Assembly (NCBI RefSeq): GCF_016806835.2
Contig: NZ_CP086111.1
Location: forward strand, 4,147,471-4,211,470
Source: Skermanella rosea
GTDB taxonomy: Bacteria > Pseudomonadota > Alphaproteobacteria > Azospirillales > Azospirillaceae
Reading direction: 5' to 3'
DNA: 64,000 nt
Shown here: positions 18,903-29,039 of the stretch, piece after piece
Layout: every line of letters starts with the position of its first letter
Position numbering within the stretch: position 1 is the first letter of the stretch
Notes under the pieces: generated by a model
Database searches by the model: none
What the model was told of the DNA's origin: nothing
Seen by the model: the letters and a program-made list of their open reading frames with translations, nothing else
Program-made: the position numbers and the translations under genes

Positions 18903-20071
18903 CGCCCACCGAGACCCAAGGCCCCGTCGTCCTGGCCGCGGGCGGCACCGGCGGGCACATGTTCCCGGCGGAGGCGCTGGCCCGCGAGCTGCTGGCGCGC
19001 GGCCACCGGGTGGTGCTGGTCACCGACCGGCGCGGCAAGGCGTTCGGCGATGCCCTGCCGGAGGTCGAGGTCCACCGCATCCGCGCGTCGAGCTTCGGCA
19101 GCGGCATGATGGGCAAGCTGCGCGGCGCCGTCGAACTGTGCCTGGGGGCACTCCAGGCGCGGCGCCTGATCGCGGCCCTGCGGCCGTCCGTCGTGGTGGG
19201 CTTCGGCGGATACCCGTCGGTCCCGACGGTGCTGATGGCCCAGCGGGCGGGCGTGCCGACCGTGCTTCACGAACAGAACGCGGTGCTCGGCCGGGCGAAC
19301 CGGATGCTGGCGTCGGGCGCCGCCCGGATCGCCACCTCCTTCGCCACCGTGTCGGCGGTCAAGCCGGCGGACCGGTCGAAGCTGGTGGTGACCGGCAACC
19401 CCGTGCGCCCGGGCGTCACGGCGATGCGCGACCTGCCCTATCCGGCGCTGGAGCCGGGCGGCGAGCTTCGGCTGCTGGTGGTCGGCGGCAGCCAGGGGGC
19501 TCGGATCTTCAGCGAGATCGTGCCGGAAGCCCTGGCGCTGCTGCCCGGCATGCTGCGGGGGCGCATCCGCATCGCCCAGCAGTGCCGGCCGGAGGACCTG
19601 GAGGCGGCGAAGGCCGCATTCGCCAGGGCCGGGATCGATGCCGAGCTGTCCAGCTTCTTCCGCGACGTGCCCGACCGGCTGGCAGCCTGCCATCTGGCCA
19701 TCTGCCGCTCGGGCGCCTCGACCGTCGCCGAGCTGGCCGTGGCCGGCCGGCCGGCCGTGCTGGTGCCCTACCCGTTCGCCATGGACGACCACCAGACCGC
19801 CAACGCGCAGGCCGTCGCCGATGCCGGCGGCGCCTGGCTGATGCCCCAGCCGGCCTTCACGCCGAAGGCGCTGGCCGATCGGCTGGAAGCCCTGCTCGAC
19901 CTGCCCGCCACCCTGGCCAAGGCGGCCGAGGCGGCCCGCGCGCGCGGTGCCGCCGACGCGGCCTCGCTCCTGGCCGACATCGTCACCGGCGCCGCCAAGG
20001 GCGCCGCATCACCCCAAAGCGACCGGCCGAAGGCCGGCGCGGACCGTTACTCCACCGAGGCCGCCGAATAA
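18899..20071 (+). CDS. murG: Lipid II synthase MurG (GlcNAc transferase)
   Basis: The protein has 390 residues. The N-terminal glycosyltransferase 28 loop is [17 protein letters not shown] near residue 12. [23 protein letters not shown] and [13 protein letters not shown] follow, and [12 protein letters not shown] forms the UDP-GlcNAc-binding part. It converts lipid I to lipid II on the inner face of the membrane. A tail of about 30 residues rich in lysine and alanine follows the last helix. The start overlaps ftsW (ATGA) and the TAA stop shares its last A with the murC ATG. Confidence 0.97.
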   Translation: MTPTETQGPVVLAAGGTGGHMFPAEALARELLARGHRVVLVTDRRGKAFGDALPEVEVHRIRASSFGSGMMGKLRGAVELCLGALQARRLIAALRPSVVVGFGGYPSVPTVLMAQRAGVPTVLHEQNAVLGRANRMLASGAARIATSFATVSAVKPADRSKLVVTGNPVRPGVTAMRDLPYPALEPGGELRLLVVGGSQGARIFSEIVPEALALLPGMLRGRIRIAQQCRPEDLEAAKAAFARAGIDAELSSFFRDVPDRLAACHLAICRSGASTVAELAVAGRPAVLVPYPFAMDDHQTANAQAVADAGGAWLMPQPAFTPKALADRLEALLDLPATLAKAAEAARARGAADAASLLADIVTGAAKGAASPQSDRPKAGADRYSTEAAE

Positions 20072-21501
20072 TGAGAGCCCTGCCCCTGTCCATCGGGACG
20101 ATCCACTTCGTCGGTATCGGCGGGATCGGCATGAGCGGCATCGCCGAGGTGCTGCGGAACCTGGGCTATTCCGTCCGCGGGTCCGACATCGCCGACAGCG
20201 CCAACGTCAAGCGCCTGCGCGCCCTGGGGATCCCGGTCGAGATCGGCCATCGCGGCGAGAACCTGGCCGACGCCTCGGTCGTGGTGATCTCCTCCGCGGT
20301 CAAGAAGGACAATCCCGAGGTCGTCGCGGCCCGCACCGCCCTGATCCCGGTGGTCCGCCGGGCCGAGATGCTGGGCGAGCTGATGCGGCTTAAATGGTCG
20401 ATCGCGATCGGCGGCACGCACGGCAAGACCACGACCACCAGCATGGTCGGCACCCTGCTGGAAGGCGCCGGGCTGGACCCGACCGTGATCAACGGCGGCA
20501 TCATCAACGCCTACGGCACCAACACCCGCCTGGGCGCCGGCGACTGGATGGTGGTCGAGGCGGACGAGAGCGACGGCACCTTCACCAAGCTGCCGGCGCT
20601 GATCACCGTCGTGACCAATATCGACCCGGAGCACCTGGACCATTACGGCACCTTCGACGGCGTGCGCTCCGCCTTCGACAGCTTCGTGCAGAACATCCCG
20701 TTCTACGGCTTCGCGGCGCTGTGCATCGACCATCCCGAGGTGCAGGCGATGATCCCGCGCGTCGCCGACCGCCGGATCGTGACCTACGGCTTCAGCCCGC
20801 AGGCCGACGTGCGCGCGGTGGACGTGGTGACCGGGACCGACGGCGCCCGCTTCGACGTGGCGCTCAGCGATCGCGTCGCCGGGGAGCCGCGCGTGATCGA
20901 GGACATTCACCTGCCGATGTTCGGACTGCACAACGTGCAGAACAGCCTGGCCGCCATCGCGGTCGGCAACGAGATGGGCATCGACGGCGACAAGATCCGG
21001 TCCAGCTTCGCCCGCTTCTCCGGCGTCAAGCGGCGCTTCACCAAGACCGGCGAGAGCAACGGCGTGACCGTGATCGACGATTACGGCCACCATCCGGTGG
21101 AGATCGCCGCCGTGCTGAAGGCGGCCCGGACCGCCGGGACGGGACGCACCATCGCGGTGGTCCAGCCGCACCGCTACAGCCGGCTGCACAGCCTGTTCGA
21201 GGATTTCTGCGCCTGCTTCAACGACGCCGACACCGTCCTGGTCGCCGACGTCTATGCCGCCGGCGAGCAGCCGATCGAGGGCGCCGACCGCGACGGCCTG
21301 GTCGAGGGGCTGCGCATGCGCGGCCACCGCCAGGTGCTGCCGCTGCCGTCGGCGGATGCCCTGCCCTCGATGGTCCGCGACCTCGCCCAGCCCGGCGACT
21401 TCGTGGTCTGCCTGGGCGCCGGCAACATCACCGCCTGGGCCAACGCCCTGCCGGGCGAGCTGGACAAGCTCTACGGCACCGAGGGAGGCAATAAGCGATG
21501 A
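20071..21501 (+). CDS. murC: UDP-MurNAc:L-alanine ligase MurC
   Basis: The protein has 476 residues. The UDP-binding loop [16 protein letters not shown] is near residue 12 and the ATP loop [12 protein letters not shown] near residue 114. EADESDGTF and [18 protein letters not shown] are MurC signatures. It attaches L-Ala to UDP-MurNAc, the first amino acid of the stem peptide. Its ATG shares a base with the murG stop, and its 3' end overlaps murB by ATGA. Confidence 0.98.
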   Translation: MRALPLSIGTIHFVGIGGIGMSGIAEVLRNLGYSVRGSDIADSANVKRLRALGIPVEIGHRGENLADASVVVISSAVKKDNPEVVAARTALIPVVRRAEMLGELMRLKWSIAIGGTHGKTTTTSMVGTLLEGAGLDPTVINGGIINAYGTNTRLGAGDWMVVEADESDGTFTKLPALITVVTNIDPEHLDHYGTFDGVRSAFDSFVQNIPFYGFAALCIDHPEVQAMIPRVADRRIVTYGFSPQADVRAVDVVTGTDGARFDVALSDRVAGEPRVIEDIHLPMFGLHNVQNSLAAIAVGNEMGIDGDKIRSSFARFSGVKRRFTKTGESNGVTVIDDYGHHPVEIAAVLKAARTAGTGRTIAVVQPHRYSRLHSLFEDFCACFNDADTVLVADVYAAGEQPIEGADRDGLVEGLRMRGHRQVLPLPSADALPSMVRDLAQPGDFVVCLGAGNITAWANALPGELDKLYGTEGGNKR

Positions 21502-22472
21502 CGGCGGCCGCCCCCATGCACCACCACGAGCCCCACCTGATCGACCGCCTGCCGGCGGTGCGCGGACGGCTGACCGCGAACGCGCCGCTGGCGAACGTCA
21601 CATGGTTCCGCGTCGGCGGCCCGGCGGAGGTGATGTTCAAGCCGGCCGATGCTGAAGATCTGGCCGCGTTCCTGGCGGGCTGCCCGGCCGACGTGCCGGT
21701 GACCGTCATCGGCGTCGCGTCGAACCTGCTGGTGCGGGACGGCGGCGTGCCCGGCGTCGTGGTCCGGCTGGGCCGCGCCTTCGCCGAGATAGCCGTGGAC
21801 GCCGGGACGGCGGATGGCATGCAGATCCGCGCCGGCGCCGCCGCGCTGGACCTGAACGTGGCCGTGGCGGCGCGCGACGCCGGCATCGCCGGGCTGGAGT
21901 TCCTGTCGGGCATCCCGGGCACGATCGGCGGCGCGCTCCGCATGAACGGCGGCGCCTATGGCCGCGAACTGTCGGACGTGGTGGTCTCGGCCACCGCCCT
22001 GGACCGCGAGGGGCGGGAGCACGCGCTGGACCGCGGAGCGCTGGGCCTGACCTACCGGCACTGCGCGGTGCCGGAGGACTGGATCTTCACCGGCGCCACG
22101 CTCCGCGGGCATCCCGGCGATCCTGCCGGGATCGGCCACCGCATGCACGAGATCTCGTCGGCGCGGGCCGACAGCCAGCCGGTGCGGGCTCGGACCGGCG
22201 GCTCGACCTTCGCCAACCCGCCGGGCGAGAAGGCCTGGGCGCTGATCGACCGCGCCGGCTGCCGGGGCCTGATGATCGGCGGCGCGCAGGTGTCGGAGAA
22301 GCACTGCAACTTCCTGCTCAACCTGGGCTCCGCCACGGCGGACGACCTGGAGTCCCTGGGCGAGGAGGTCCGCCGCCGCGTCTACGAGACGTCGGGCATC
22401 GAGCTGCGCTGGGAAATCCGCCGCATCGGCGTTCCCGCGCCGGGCAAGACCATTCCGGGGAGCACGCCATGA
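21498..22472 (+). CDS. murB: UDP-N-acetylenolpyruvoylglucosamine reductase MurB
   Basis: The protein has 324 residues, a type of MurB with an FAD-binding PCMH-type domain. [15 protein letters not shown] near residue 34, [14 protein letters not shown] and [24 protein letters not shown] are hallmarks. [21 protein letters not shown] contributes the active-site region. It reduces UDP-GlcNAc-enolpyruvate to UDP-MurNAc with NADPH. It overlaps murC and ddl by ATGA on both sides. Confidence 0.97.
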   Translation: MTAAAPMHHHEPHLIDRLPAVRGRLTANAPLANVTWFRVGGPAEVMFKPADAEDLAAFLAGCPADVPVTVIGVASNLLVRDGGVPGVVVRLGRAFAEIAVDAGTADGMQIRAGAAALDLNVAVAARDAGIAGLEFLSGIPGTIGGALRMNGGAYGRELSDVVVSATALDREGREHALDRGALGLTYRHCAVPEDWIFTGATLRGHPGDPAGIGHRMHEISSARADSQPVRARTGGSTFANPPGEKAWALIDRAGCRGLMIGGAQVSEKHCNFLLNLGSATADDLESLGEEVRRRVYETSGIELRWEIRRIGVPAPGKTIPGSTP

Positions 22473-23398
22473 CCGCGAAGCCGCAGCATGTCGCCGTCCT
22501 GCTGGGCGGCTGGTCGGCCGAGCGGGAGGTGTCGCTGGTCAGCGGCGCCGCCGCGGCCAGGGCGCTGCGGGAGAGCGGCTACCGGGTCACCGAGATCGAC
22601 GTGAGCCGCGACCTGGGCGCGCTCATGGCCGCCCTGACGCCCCGCCCCGACGTGGTGTTCAACGCGCTGCACGGCCGCGGCGGCGAGGACGGGACGATCC
22701 AGGGCGTGCTGGACATCCTGGGCCTGCGCTACACCCATTCCGGCATGGTCGCCTCCGCCATCGCCATGGACAAGACGCTGACCAAGCGGCTGCTGGAGAG
22801 CGTCGGCGTCCGCTCGCCCAAGGGGATGGTGGCGACGCGGGAGCAGGTGCTGGCCGGCGACATCATGCCCGCCCCCTATGTGCTGAAGCCCAACAACGAA
22901 GGATCGAGCGTCGGTATCCAGATCGTCCGCCCGGGCGACAACCGCGACCCGGTGGACGCCGAGAGCTGGAACCATGGCGAGACGGTCCTGATCGAGCAGT
23001 ACATCCCCGGCCGCGACCTGACCGTCGCGGTGATGGGCGACCGTGCCCTGACCGTGACCGAGATCCGGCCCCATTCCGGCTTCTATGACTATTCGGCGAA
23101 GTATACCGACGGTCGGGCTACGCACCTCGTCCCGGCCCCCGCCCCGCAGGCCGTTTTGGACGAGGCCATGCGGATGGCCCTGCTCGCGCACCGGACTTTG
23201 GGCTGTGCCGGAGTGAGCCGCAGCGACTTCCGTTGGGACGATGCAATTAAGGATAGCGGCGGAGTTTATTTCCTAGAAATTAACACACAGCCCGGTATGA
23301 CCCCCCTGTCCTTGGTTCCCGAACAGGCGGCACATCTGGGTATATCGTTTGCCGAACTGGTCGTCTGGATGGTGGAGAACGCCGCATGTCACGTGTGA
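22469..23398 (+). CDS. ddl: D-alanine--D-alanine ligase
   Basis: The protein has 309 residues with an ATP-grasp fold. [17 protein letters not shown] opens the protein, [16 protein letters not shown] and [14 protein letters not shown] follow, and [21 protein letters not shown] forms the C-terminal metal and ATP site. It supplies D-Ala-D-Ala for MurF. The [11 protein letters not shown] and type-B length suit DdlB of dcw clusters. It overlaps murB (ATGA) and shares 13 bases with ftsQ. Confidence 0.97.
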   Translation: MTAKPQHVAVLLGGWSAEREVSLVSGAAAARALRESGYRVTEIDVSRDLGALMAALTPRPDVVFNALHGRGGEDGTIQGVLDILGLRYTHSGMVASAIAMDKTLTKRLLESVGVRSPKGMVATREQVLAGDIMPAPYVLKPNNEGSSVGIQIVRPGDNRDPVDAESWNHGETVLIEQYIPGRDLTVAVMGDRALTVTEIRPHSGFYDYSAKYTDGRATHLVPAPAPQAVLDEAMRMALLAHRTLGCAGVSRSDFRWDDAIKDSGGVYFLEINTQPGMTPLSLVPEQAAHLGISFAELVVWMVENAACHV

Positions 23399-24294
23399 AC
23401 AAGCCGACCCTCTGCGCGCCCCGCGACCTTCGCGCCCGCACGGCGGAGCGCGCGCGGAACGCCACCCAGAAGGCCACGGAGAAGGCGAACCGCCGCCGGT
23501 CCTGGCCGCGCTGGACCGAGAAGGCGATGCGCCTGGGCCTGATCGCGTTCCCGATCCTGCTGGCCGGCGGCGCCGGGGCCTGGGCCTATCAGACCGGGTG
23601 GTTCGGCACGATGGCCGACCGGACGACCGCCGCCCTGATCGACCTGACCGTCGATGCCGGGCTGGAGGTCCAGGAGGTGCTGGTCGAAGGCCGGGTCGAG
23701 ACCGACCGGAACGCGGTGATGGCGGCGATCCAGGTCAAGCGCGGCGACCCGATCCTGCAGTTCGACCCGGAGGCGGCGCGCGCCGGCCTGGAACGGCTGC
23801 GCTGGGTCGCGACCGCCACGGTCGAACGCCGCCTGCCCAACACCGTGTTCGTCAAGCTGGACGAGCGCAGGCCGATGGCGCTGTGGCAGCGCGACGGGAA
23901 GCTGGCGCTTATCGACCGGGACGGCGAGGTGCTGACCGAGCGCGAGCTGGGCCGCTACAACGACCTGCTCCAGATCATCGGCACCGATGCGCCGAAACAC
24001 GCGCCGGAACTGCTGGGGCACCTGGCGACCGTGCCGGCGCTGTTCGAGCGGGTCAATGCCGCCAGCCGCGTCGGCGGTCGGCGCTGGGACCTGCATCTGG
24101 CCAACGGCGTCGTGGTCCGTTTGCCGGAGAGCGACATCGGCGGCGCCCTGAAGCATCTGGCCGAACAGGAATTGAAACAACCGGTGCTTGACCGCGACAT
24201 AGTCGCCGTCGACCTCCGCCTGCCGGACCGGCTGGTGATCCAGACTTCGACGGCTGCGGCACAACGTCGCCGTGTGCCCGAGGAAAAGATCTAA
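23386..24294 (+). CDS. ftsQ: Cell division protein FtsQ
   Basis: The protein has 302 residues: a basic cytoplasmic N-terminus of about 45, one membrane helix (about 46-66), a POTRA domain (about 85-155; LEVQEVLVEGRVETDRNAV) and the FtsQ/DivIB beta domain (WVATATVERRLPNTVFVKLDERRPMALWQ). FtsQ is the periplasmic scaffold that holds FtsL and FtsB. The start lies inside ddl. After it comes a gap of 135 bases, the first sizable one in the cluster since mraZ. Confidence 0.96.
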   Translation: MSRVNKPTLCAPRDLRARTAERARNATQKATEKANRRRSWPRWTEKAMRLGLIAFPILLAGGAGAWAYQTGWFGTMADRTTAALIDLTVDAGLEVQEVLVEGRVETDRNAVMAAIQVKRGDPILQFDPEAARAGLERLRWVATATVERRLPNTVFVKLDERRPMALWQRDGKLALIDRDGEVLTERELGRYNDLLQIIGTDAPKHAPELLGHLATVPALFERVNAASRVGGRRWDLHLANGVVVRLPESDIGGALKHLAEQELKQPVLDRDIVAVDLRLPDRLVIQTSTAAAQRRRVPEEKI

Positions 24295-24354
24295 AGCCGT
24301 ATCAGACTATCCGAAATAGGTAATACATACCAAATGCAGTAAGGCAATCGCCGT

Positions 24355-24382
24355 TTGAAATACTGTATCTTGGGATGATAAA
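24355..24382 (+). promoter_or_regulatory. Candidate promoter in the ftsQ-ftsA gap
   Basis: The 135-base ftsQ-ftsA gap is clearly AT-richer than the flanking genes. TTGAAA (24355-24360) and GATAAA (24377-24382) are spaced by 16 bases. Both match consensus at four or more of six positions. It would give ftsA (and perhaps ftsZ) expression independent of the mraZ promoter. No experimental support is available here. Confidence 0.45.
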
Positions 24383-24429
24383 GTGATTACTGCGTTAGGC
24401 CGAGGCCTGAGGGGACTGCGAGCGAAACG

Positions 24430-25698
24430 ATGGCCTTCAACGGGAGCAAGAGAGTGAAGCGACCGGTGCGCGGCGGGGTAATCGCCGCGCTGGACGTCGG
24501 CACAACCAAGGTCTGCTGCTTCATCGCGCGGGTCGAGGACGGCGGCGCGTTGCGGATCATCGGGATCGGCCATCAGGTTTCACGCGGCCTGCGGGCCGGC
24601 ACCATCGTCGACATGGACGCGGCGGAACAGGCGATCGGCACGACCGTCCATGCCGCGGAGCAGATGGCGGGCGAGACGATCCGCGAAGTGCTGGTCAACA
24701 TCTCCGGCGGCCAGCCGGTCTCCCAGACGACCAACGTCGAGATCCCGATCGGCGGGCACGAGGTCGGCGACGCCGACGTGCGCCGGGCGCTCGCCCAGGC
24801 CCGCCAGTTCCAGGGCAACGCCGACCAGGAGCTGATCCACTCCATCGCGGTCGGCTATTCGATGGACGGCAACCGCGGCATCCGCGACCCCCGCGGCATG
24901 TTCGGCGAGAAGCTGGGCGTCCAGCTCCACACCGTGACGGCGGGATCGAGCGCGGTCCGCAATCTCGCCACCTGCGTCGCCCGCTGCCACCTGGACATCG
25001 AGAGCTTCGTCGTCTCCCCCTTCGCCAGCGGCCTCGCGGCCCTGGTCGAGGACGAGATGGAGCTGGGCTGCACCCTGATCGACATGGGCGGCGGCACCAC
25101 GACCATCTCGGTCTTCTTCGACGGCAAGTGCGTCTATACCGACTGCGTGCCGGTCGGCGGCAGCCACGTGACCAACGACATCGCGCGCGGCCTGACCACG
25201 CCCGTGGCCCACGCGGAGCGCATGAAGACCCTGTACGGCAGCGCCATCGCCAACGTCGCCGACGAGCGCGAGATCATCGACGTGCCCCAGGTCGGCGAGG
25301 ACGAGCCGGCCCAGGCGAACCACGTTCCCAAATCGCTGCTGGTCGGCATCATCCAGCCCCGGCTGGAGGAGATCTTCGAGCTGGTCCGCGCCCGCCTGGA
25401 AGTCAGCGGCATGGGCAAGGTGGCCGGCCGCCGGGTCGTGCTGACGGGCGCCGCCAGCCAGCTGCCGGGCACGCGCGAGCTGGCCCAGCTCATCCTGGAC
25501 AAGCAGGTCCGGCTCGGCCGGCCGATGCGGATCGACGGGCTGGCGGAAGCCACCGGCGGTCCCGCCTTCTCGACGGCGGCGGGGCTGCTGGCATTCGCGG
25601 TGCAGAGCCACGCGGAGCTGCCGGGCTTCAGCGCCGAGGCGGAACCGCCGAAACATCTTTGGGGACGCGTGAGCCTCTGGCTGAAGGAGAACCTATGA
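24430..25698 (+). CDS. ftsA: Cell division actin homologue FtsA
   Basis: The protein has 422 residues. The actin-type phosphate-1 loop is ALDVGTTKVCCFIARVE near residue 21, phosphate-2 is LIDMGGGTTTISVFFDG, and the adenosine motif is VVLTGAASQLPG. A C-terminal amphipathic helix (HLWGRVSLWLKENL) would tether it to the inner membrane. FtsA links FtsZ filaments to the membrane and recruits later divisome proteins. The N-terminal basic extension of about 20 residues is common in alphaproteobacteria. Confidence 0.97.
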   Translation: MAFNGSKRVKRPVRGGVIAALDVGTTKVCCFIARVEDGGALRIIGIGHQVSRGLRAGTIVDMDAAEQAIGTTVHAAEQMAGETIREVLVNISGGQPVSQTTNVEIPIGGHEVGDADVRRALAQARQFQGNADQELIHSIAVGYSMDGNRGIRDPRGMFGEKLGVQLHTVTAGSSAVRNLATCVARCHLDIESFVVSPFASGLAALVEDEMELGCTLIDMGGGTTTISVFFDGKCVYTDCVPVGGSHVTNDIARGLTTPVAHAERMKTLYGSAIANVADEREIIDVPQVGEDEPAQANHVPKSLLVGIIQPRLEEIFELVRARLEVSGMGKVAGRRVVLTGAASQLPGTRELAQLILDKQVRLGRPMRIDGLAEATGGPAFSTAAGLLAFAVQSHAELPGFSAEAEPPKHLWGRVSLWLKENL

Positions 25699-25741
25699 GC
25701 CGGGGCCAGGAACAGTCGACAAAGCGGAACAGCGCGCCGCG

Positions 25742-25771
25742 CGGATGCCGGGATAGAGATGCCCGCATCCG
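25742..25771 (+). other. Hairpin in the ftsA-ftsZ leader
   Basis: In the 189-base gap between ftsA and ftsZ, CGGATGCCGGG pairs with CCCGCATCCG across an 8-base loop (one bulged C). The gap also holds three GAATTC or GAATTG boxes just before the ftsZ Shine-Dalgarno sequence (GGAGG). The structure could be a processing site, attenuator or operator for ftsZ; nothing in the sequence decides this. Confidence 0.4.
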
Positions 25772-25887
25772 TGAAAGCGATCGGACACGACGGGCGATAT
25801 GCAGGCCGGCACTGACCGGCGGTGTGAAAACCAACATGAATTCATGGAATTGAATTCGGGCGAATTCGAAGGGAACTGGAGGCTGTC

Positions 25888-27696
25888 ATGATCAATCTCA
25901 GCATGCCGGAAATCGAAGTGGATCTGCGGCCGCACATCACGGTGTTCGGCGTCGGCGGGGCTGGCGGCAACGCCGTCAACAACATGATCAAGTCCAACCT
26001 GGAAGGCGTCGAATTCGTCGTCGCCAACACCGACGCGCAGGCGCTGAAGGGCGCCCTGGCGGAGAAGCGCCTCCAGCTCGGCACCACGATAACGCGCGGC
26101 CTTGGTGCCGGTTCCCGGCCGGACGTCGGCCGCGCCGCGGCGGAAGAGCAGCTCGCCGAGATCATGGGCTACCTGGAAGGTGCCAACATGGTCTTCATCA
26201 CCGCCGGCATGGGCGGCGGCACCGGCACCGGTGCCGCCCCCGTGATCGCGCGGGCCGCCCGGGAGCAGGGCATCCTGACCGTCGGCGTGGTGACCAAGCC
26301 GTTCCACTTCGAAGGCGCGCACCGCATGCGCCTGGCCGAGACCGGGATCAACGAGCTCCAGCAGTTCGTCGACACCCTGATCATCATCCCGAACCAGAAC
26401 CTGTTCCGCATCGCCAACGAGAAGACCACGTTCGCCGACGCCTTCAAGATGGCCGACGACGTGCTGCATTCCGGCGTGCGCGGCGTGACCGACCTGATGG
26501 TGATGCCCGGCCTGATCAACCTAGACTTCGCCGACATCCGGTCGGTGATGACCGAGATGGGCAAGGCCATGATGGGCACCGGCGAGGCGTCGGGCGAGCG
26601 CCGGGCGATCGACGCGGCCGAGGCCGCGATCAGCAACCCGCTGCTGGACGACGTGTCCATGAAGGGCGCGCGCGGCGTGCTGATCAACATCACCGGCGGC
26701 ATGGACATGACGCTGTTCGAGGTCGACGAGGCGGCCAACCGCATCCGCGACGAGGTCGATCCCGACGCCAACATCATCTTCGGCTCCACCTTCGACCAGG
26801 ACCTCGACGGCCGCATGCGCGTGTCGGTGGTCGCCACCGGCATCGAGGCCGAGAAGATCGCCCATCCCCGCCCGGCCACGGCGACCAACGGCCTGAGCGT
26901 GGTCAGCGGCGGCCGCAAGACCGTCGCGCCGGCTCCGGGACCGGCGGGCCTCGTCGCGCGCGCCGACCAGGCCCGCCAGCCGACCGACTACCACCACACG
27001 CTGGTCGCCGCCCCGATCCATCCGGGTGCGGCCCAGGGCCATGGCGGCCAGGGCCAGGGCGGTCCCCAGGGTTATGCGCCCCAAATGCATGCGCCGCAGG
27101 GCCACGCCGCGGTCGGCAACACCGTCCGGTCGTTCCCCATCGAACCGCAGCAGTACCAGCACCCCGAGCCGGCGCCCGCCGCCTATGCGCCGCCGGCCGA
27201 GCAGCAGGCCCCCCAGCCGCAGCAGCATGCGGAAACCCAGCCGGCGCATCACCAGTCGGAGCTGGCCGCCCCGCCGCGCGGCCGCGAGCCCGAGCGGGTC
27301 AGCGGCCCGCTGCGCGGCCAGAACCAGGACGGCGTGTTCATCGCCCCGCGTCCGGCCGACTCCGGTCCGCGCCCGCAGAGCCAGAACCTGAACACCGAGC
27401 GCTATCTCGCCCCGACGGCGGCCCTGCCCGAGGCGGCGCCAAAGAAGCGCGGCAGTTCCCTGTTCGAGCGGGTCACCGGCCTGGGCCGGCGGATCATGGA
27501 AGGCTCGGAGCCTGAGCAGCAGGCCCGCCAGGCACCGCAGCCTCCGGCCCCGCCGGCGGGCGTCAAGCAGGCTCCGGGCGGTGCGCCGCAGGCGCCGCGC
27601 CCGGCAGCCGAGCCGATGGACCGTCCGGCCAAGCTGAGCCACGCGGAAGAGGAAATGCTGGACATTCCGGCCTTCCTGCGCCGCCAGGCCAACTGA
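25888..27696 (+). CDS. ftsZ: Cell division GTPase FtsZ with long disordered linker
   Basis: The protein has 602 residues. The tubulin-like GTPase domain covers about 14-322, with the signature GGGTGTG at 109-115, [10 protein letters not shown] near 21 and the T7-loop [11 protein letters not shown] near 211. A linker of roughly 250 residues rich in Q, P, H, A and G follows (about 325-583). The C-terminal peptide [16 protein letters not shown] (587-602) binds FtsA and other partners. E. coli FtsZ has 383 residues, and alphaproteobacterial linkers are known to be long, but this one is at the upper end. A conserved-looking island [17 protein letters not shown] lies near 522-538. ATG 25888 is preceded by GGAACTGGAGG. 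Confidence 0.97.
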   Translation: MINLSMPEIEVDLRPHITVFGVGGAGGNAVNNMIKSNLEGVEFVVANTDAQALKGALAEKRLQLGTTITRGLGAGSRPDVGRAAAEEQLAEIMGYLEGANMVFITAGMGGGTGTGAAPVIARAAREQGILTVGVVTKPFHFEGAHRMRLAETGINELQQFVDTLIIIPNQNLFRIANEKTTFADAFKMADDVLHSGVRGVTDLMVMPGLINLDFADIRSVMTEMGKAMMGTGEASGERRAIDAAEAAISNPLLDDVSMKGARGVLINITGGMDMTLFEVDEAANRIRDEVDPDANIIFGSTFDQDLDGRMRVSVVATGIEAEKIAHPRPATATNGLSVVSGGRKTVAPAPGPAGLVARADQARQPTDYHHTLVAAPIHPGAAQGHGGQGQGGPQGYAPQMHAPQGHAAVGNTVRSFPIEPQQYQHPEPAPAAYAPPAEQQAPQPQQHAETQPAHHQSELAAPPRGREPERVSGPLRGQNQDGVFIAPRPADSGPRPQSQNLNTERYLAPTAALPEAAPKKRGSSLFERVTGLGRRIMEGSEPEQQARQAPQPPAPPAGVKQAPGGAPQAPRPAAEPMDRPAKLSHAEEEMLDIPAFLRRQAN

Positions 27697-27761
27697 CCCT
27701 GAAGCCGCGGGCACCGCGCCGGTCGCGGTGCCCGCCGGCCTGCGGAACAAGTATCGGAGAA

Positions 27762-27793
27762 AGCTCCCTGCCCGCGCGGCCGGGGGCTTTTTT
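27762..27793 (+). terminator. Rho-independent terminator after ftsZ
   Basis: AGCTCCC and GGGGGCT form a stem (one mismatch) with GC-rich loop pairing, followed by TTTTTT. A second perfect hairpin without T-run (GCGGGCACCGCG/CGCGGTGCCCGC, 27707-27735) lies between it and the ftsZ stop. Together they probably separate ftsZ from lpxC transcription. Confidence 0.75.
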
Positions 27794-27862
27794 CTTGGCC
27801 CAATGCTTTGAAGAAGAGGATGTGGGTGTGATGACCGTCACTCGATGACTATCCCGCACCTG

Positions 27863-27880
27863 CGTAACAATCCGTAACAA
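27863..27880 (+). repeat. Direct CGTAACAA repeat upstream of lpxC
   Basis: CGTAACAA occurs at 27863-27870 and 27873-27880, exactly one helical turn apart, in the 300-base region before lpxC. The layout suits binding of a dimeric regulator to one DNA face, but it may be chance. A TTGTGC lies just downstream at 27889; no good -10 was found at the right distance. Confidence 0.45.
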
Positions 27881-27992
27881 AGAGTGATTTGTGCTGTGGC
27901 GTGGGACTTGTTAGGTATTAGTCGTGGGTAACGCCCACGGCAGCCTAGTGCTTATCGAAGTATTGCCCACACGACGCATAGCAGGTAATCAA

Positions 27993-28937
27993 GTGTCCGA
28001 GCAAAGCCAGAGTAACGAGACGAAGTTTCAGCAGACGCTGAAGAGCCCGATCAATTGCACCGGCATCGGTCTGCATTCCGGGTCCAAGGTCTCCATGCGC
28101 CTGATGCCGTCGGATGCGAATACCGGCATCGTGTTCGTGCGTACCGACCAGCCGGCCGATCGCGCGACCATTCGGGCCGACTGGGACCGGGTGACCGATA
28201 CCAAGCTGTGCACCGTGATCGCCAACGACGCCGGGGTGTCGGTCGGCACGATCGAGCACCTGATGGCAGCACTTCGCGGCTGCGGCATCGACAATGCGGT
28301 GATTGAGCTGAACGGCCCGGAAGCGCCGATCATGGACGGCAGCTCCGCTCCCTTCGTGTTCCTGATCGAATGCGCCGGCATCCGGCAGCAAGAAAAGCCG
28401 CGCCGCCTGATCAAGGTCCTCAAGCAGGTGACGGTCGGCGACCAGACCCGCTTCGCCAGCCTGTCGCCCTCGCCGGTGACCGGCTTCAGCTTCGAGATCG
28501 ACTTCGCCAGCGCCGCGGTCGCCCGCCAGGAGACCTATGTCAAGCTCGGCAGCGGCACCTTCAAGGCCGAACTGGCCCGAGCCCGCACCTTCGGCTTCCT
28601 GCACGAAGTCGACCAGATGCGAAAGCTGGGTCTGGCGCGCGGCGGTTCGCTGGACAACGCCATCGTCATCAGCGGCGACAAGGTGCTGAACGAGGGTGGC
28701 CTGCGCTACACGGACGAGTTCGTGCGCCACAAGATCCTGGACAGCATCGGCGACCTGTATCTGGCCGGCGCCCCGATCGTCGGCCATTTCCACGGCTGCC
28801 GCTCGGGCCACGCGCTGAACAACCAGCTGCTGCATGCCATGTTCGCAGACCAGACCGCCTGGTGCTATGTCGATGCCGACGACGTCGGTGCGACGCCGGC
28901 GGAATGGGCCCGGGAGAAGATCGCGGCCGTCGCCTGA
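27993..28937 (+). CDS. lpxC: UDP-3-O-acyl-GlcNAc deacetylase LpxC
   Basis: With GTG 27993 the protein has 314 residues, close to the usual 305. Zinc ligands are visible: His89 in [12 protein letters not shown] and the HKILD motif ([15 protein letters not shown]) near residue 238. [11 protein letters not shown] and the C-terminal [12 protein letters not shown], with the catalytic histidine, are also present. It catalyses the committed step of lipid A synthesis. The frame is open upstream to GTG 27924, but that would add 23 residues not typical of the family. The choice is supported by AGG about ten bases before 27993. Confidence 0.96.
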   Translation: MSEQSQSNETKFQQTLKSPINCTGIGLHSGSKVSMRLMPSDANTGIVFVRTDQPADRATIRADWDRVTDTKLCTVIANDAGVSVGTIEHLMAALRGCGIDNAVIELNGPEAPIMDGSSAPFVFLIECAGIRQQEKPRRLIKVLKQVTVGDQTRFASLSPSPVTGFSFEIDFASAAVARQETYVKLGSGTFKAELARARTFGFLHEVDQMRKLGLARGGSLDNAIVISGDKVLNEGGLRYTDEFVRHKILDSIGDLYLAGAPIVGHFHGCRSGHALNNQLLHAMFADQTAWCYVDADDVGATPAEWAREKIAAVA

Positions 28938-28967
28938 TCGGCGTCCGAAACCGGACCGACCATCCCG

Positions 28968-29002
28968 AAAGGCACCGGAGGGCTTCCCTTCCGGTGCCTT
29001 TT
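28968..29002 (+). terminator. Rho-independent terminator after lpxC
   Basis: AAAGGCACCGGA and TCCGGTGCCTTT form a perfect 12-base stem with a ten-base loop, followed by more T residues. It closes the dcw-lpxC block. Confidence 0.9.
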
Positions 29003-29039
29003 TCGTTCTGATGGAGCCCTCAGCGGGAGGGGGCGGGCC

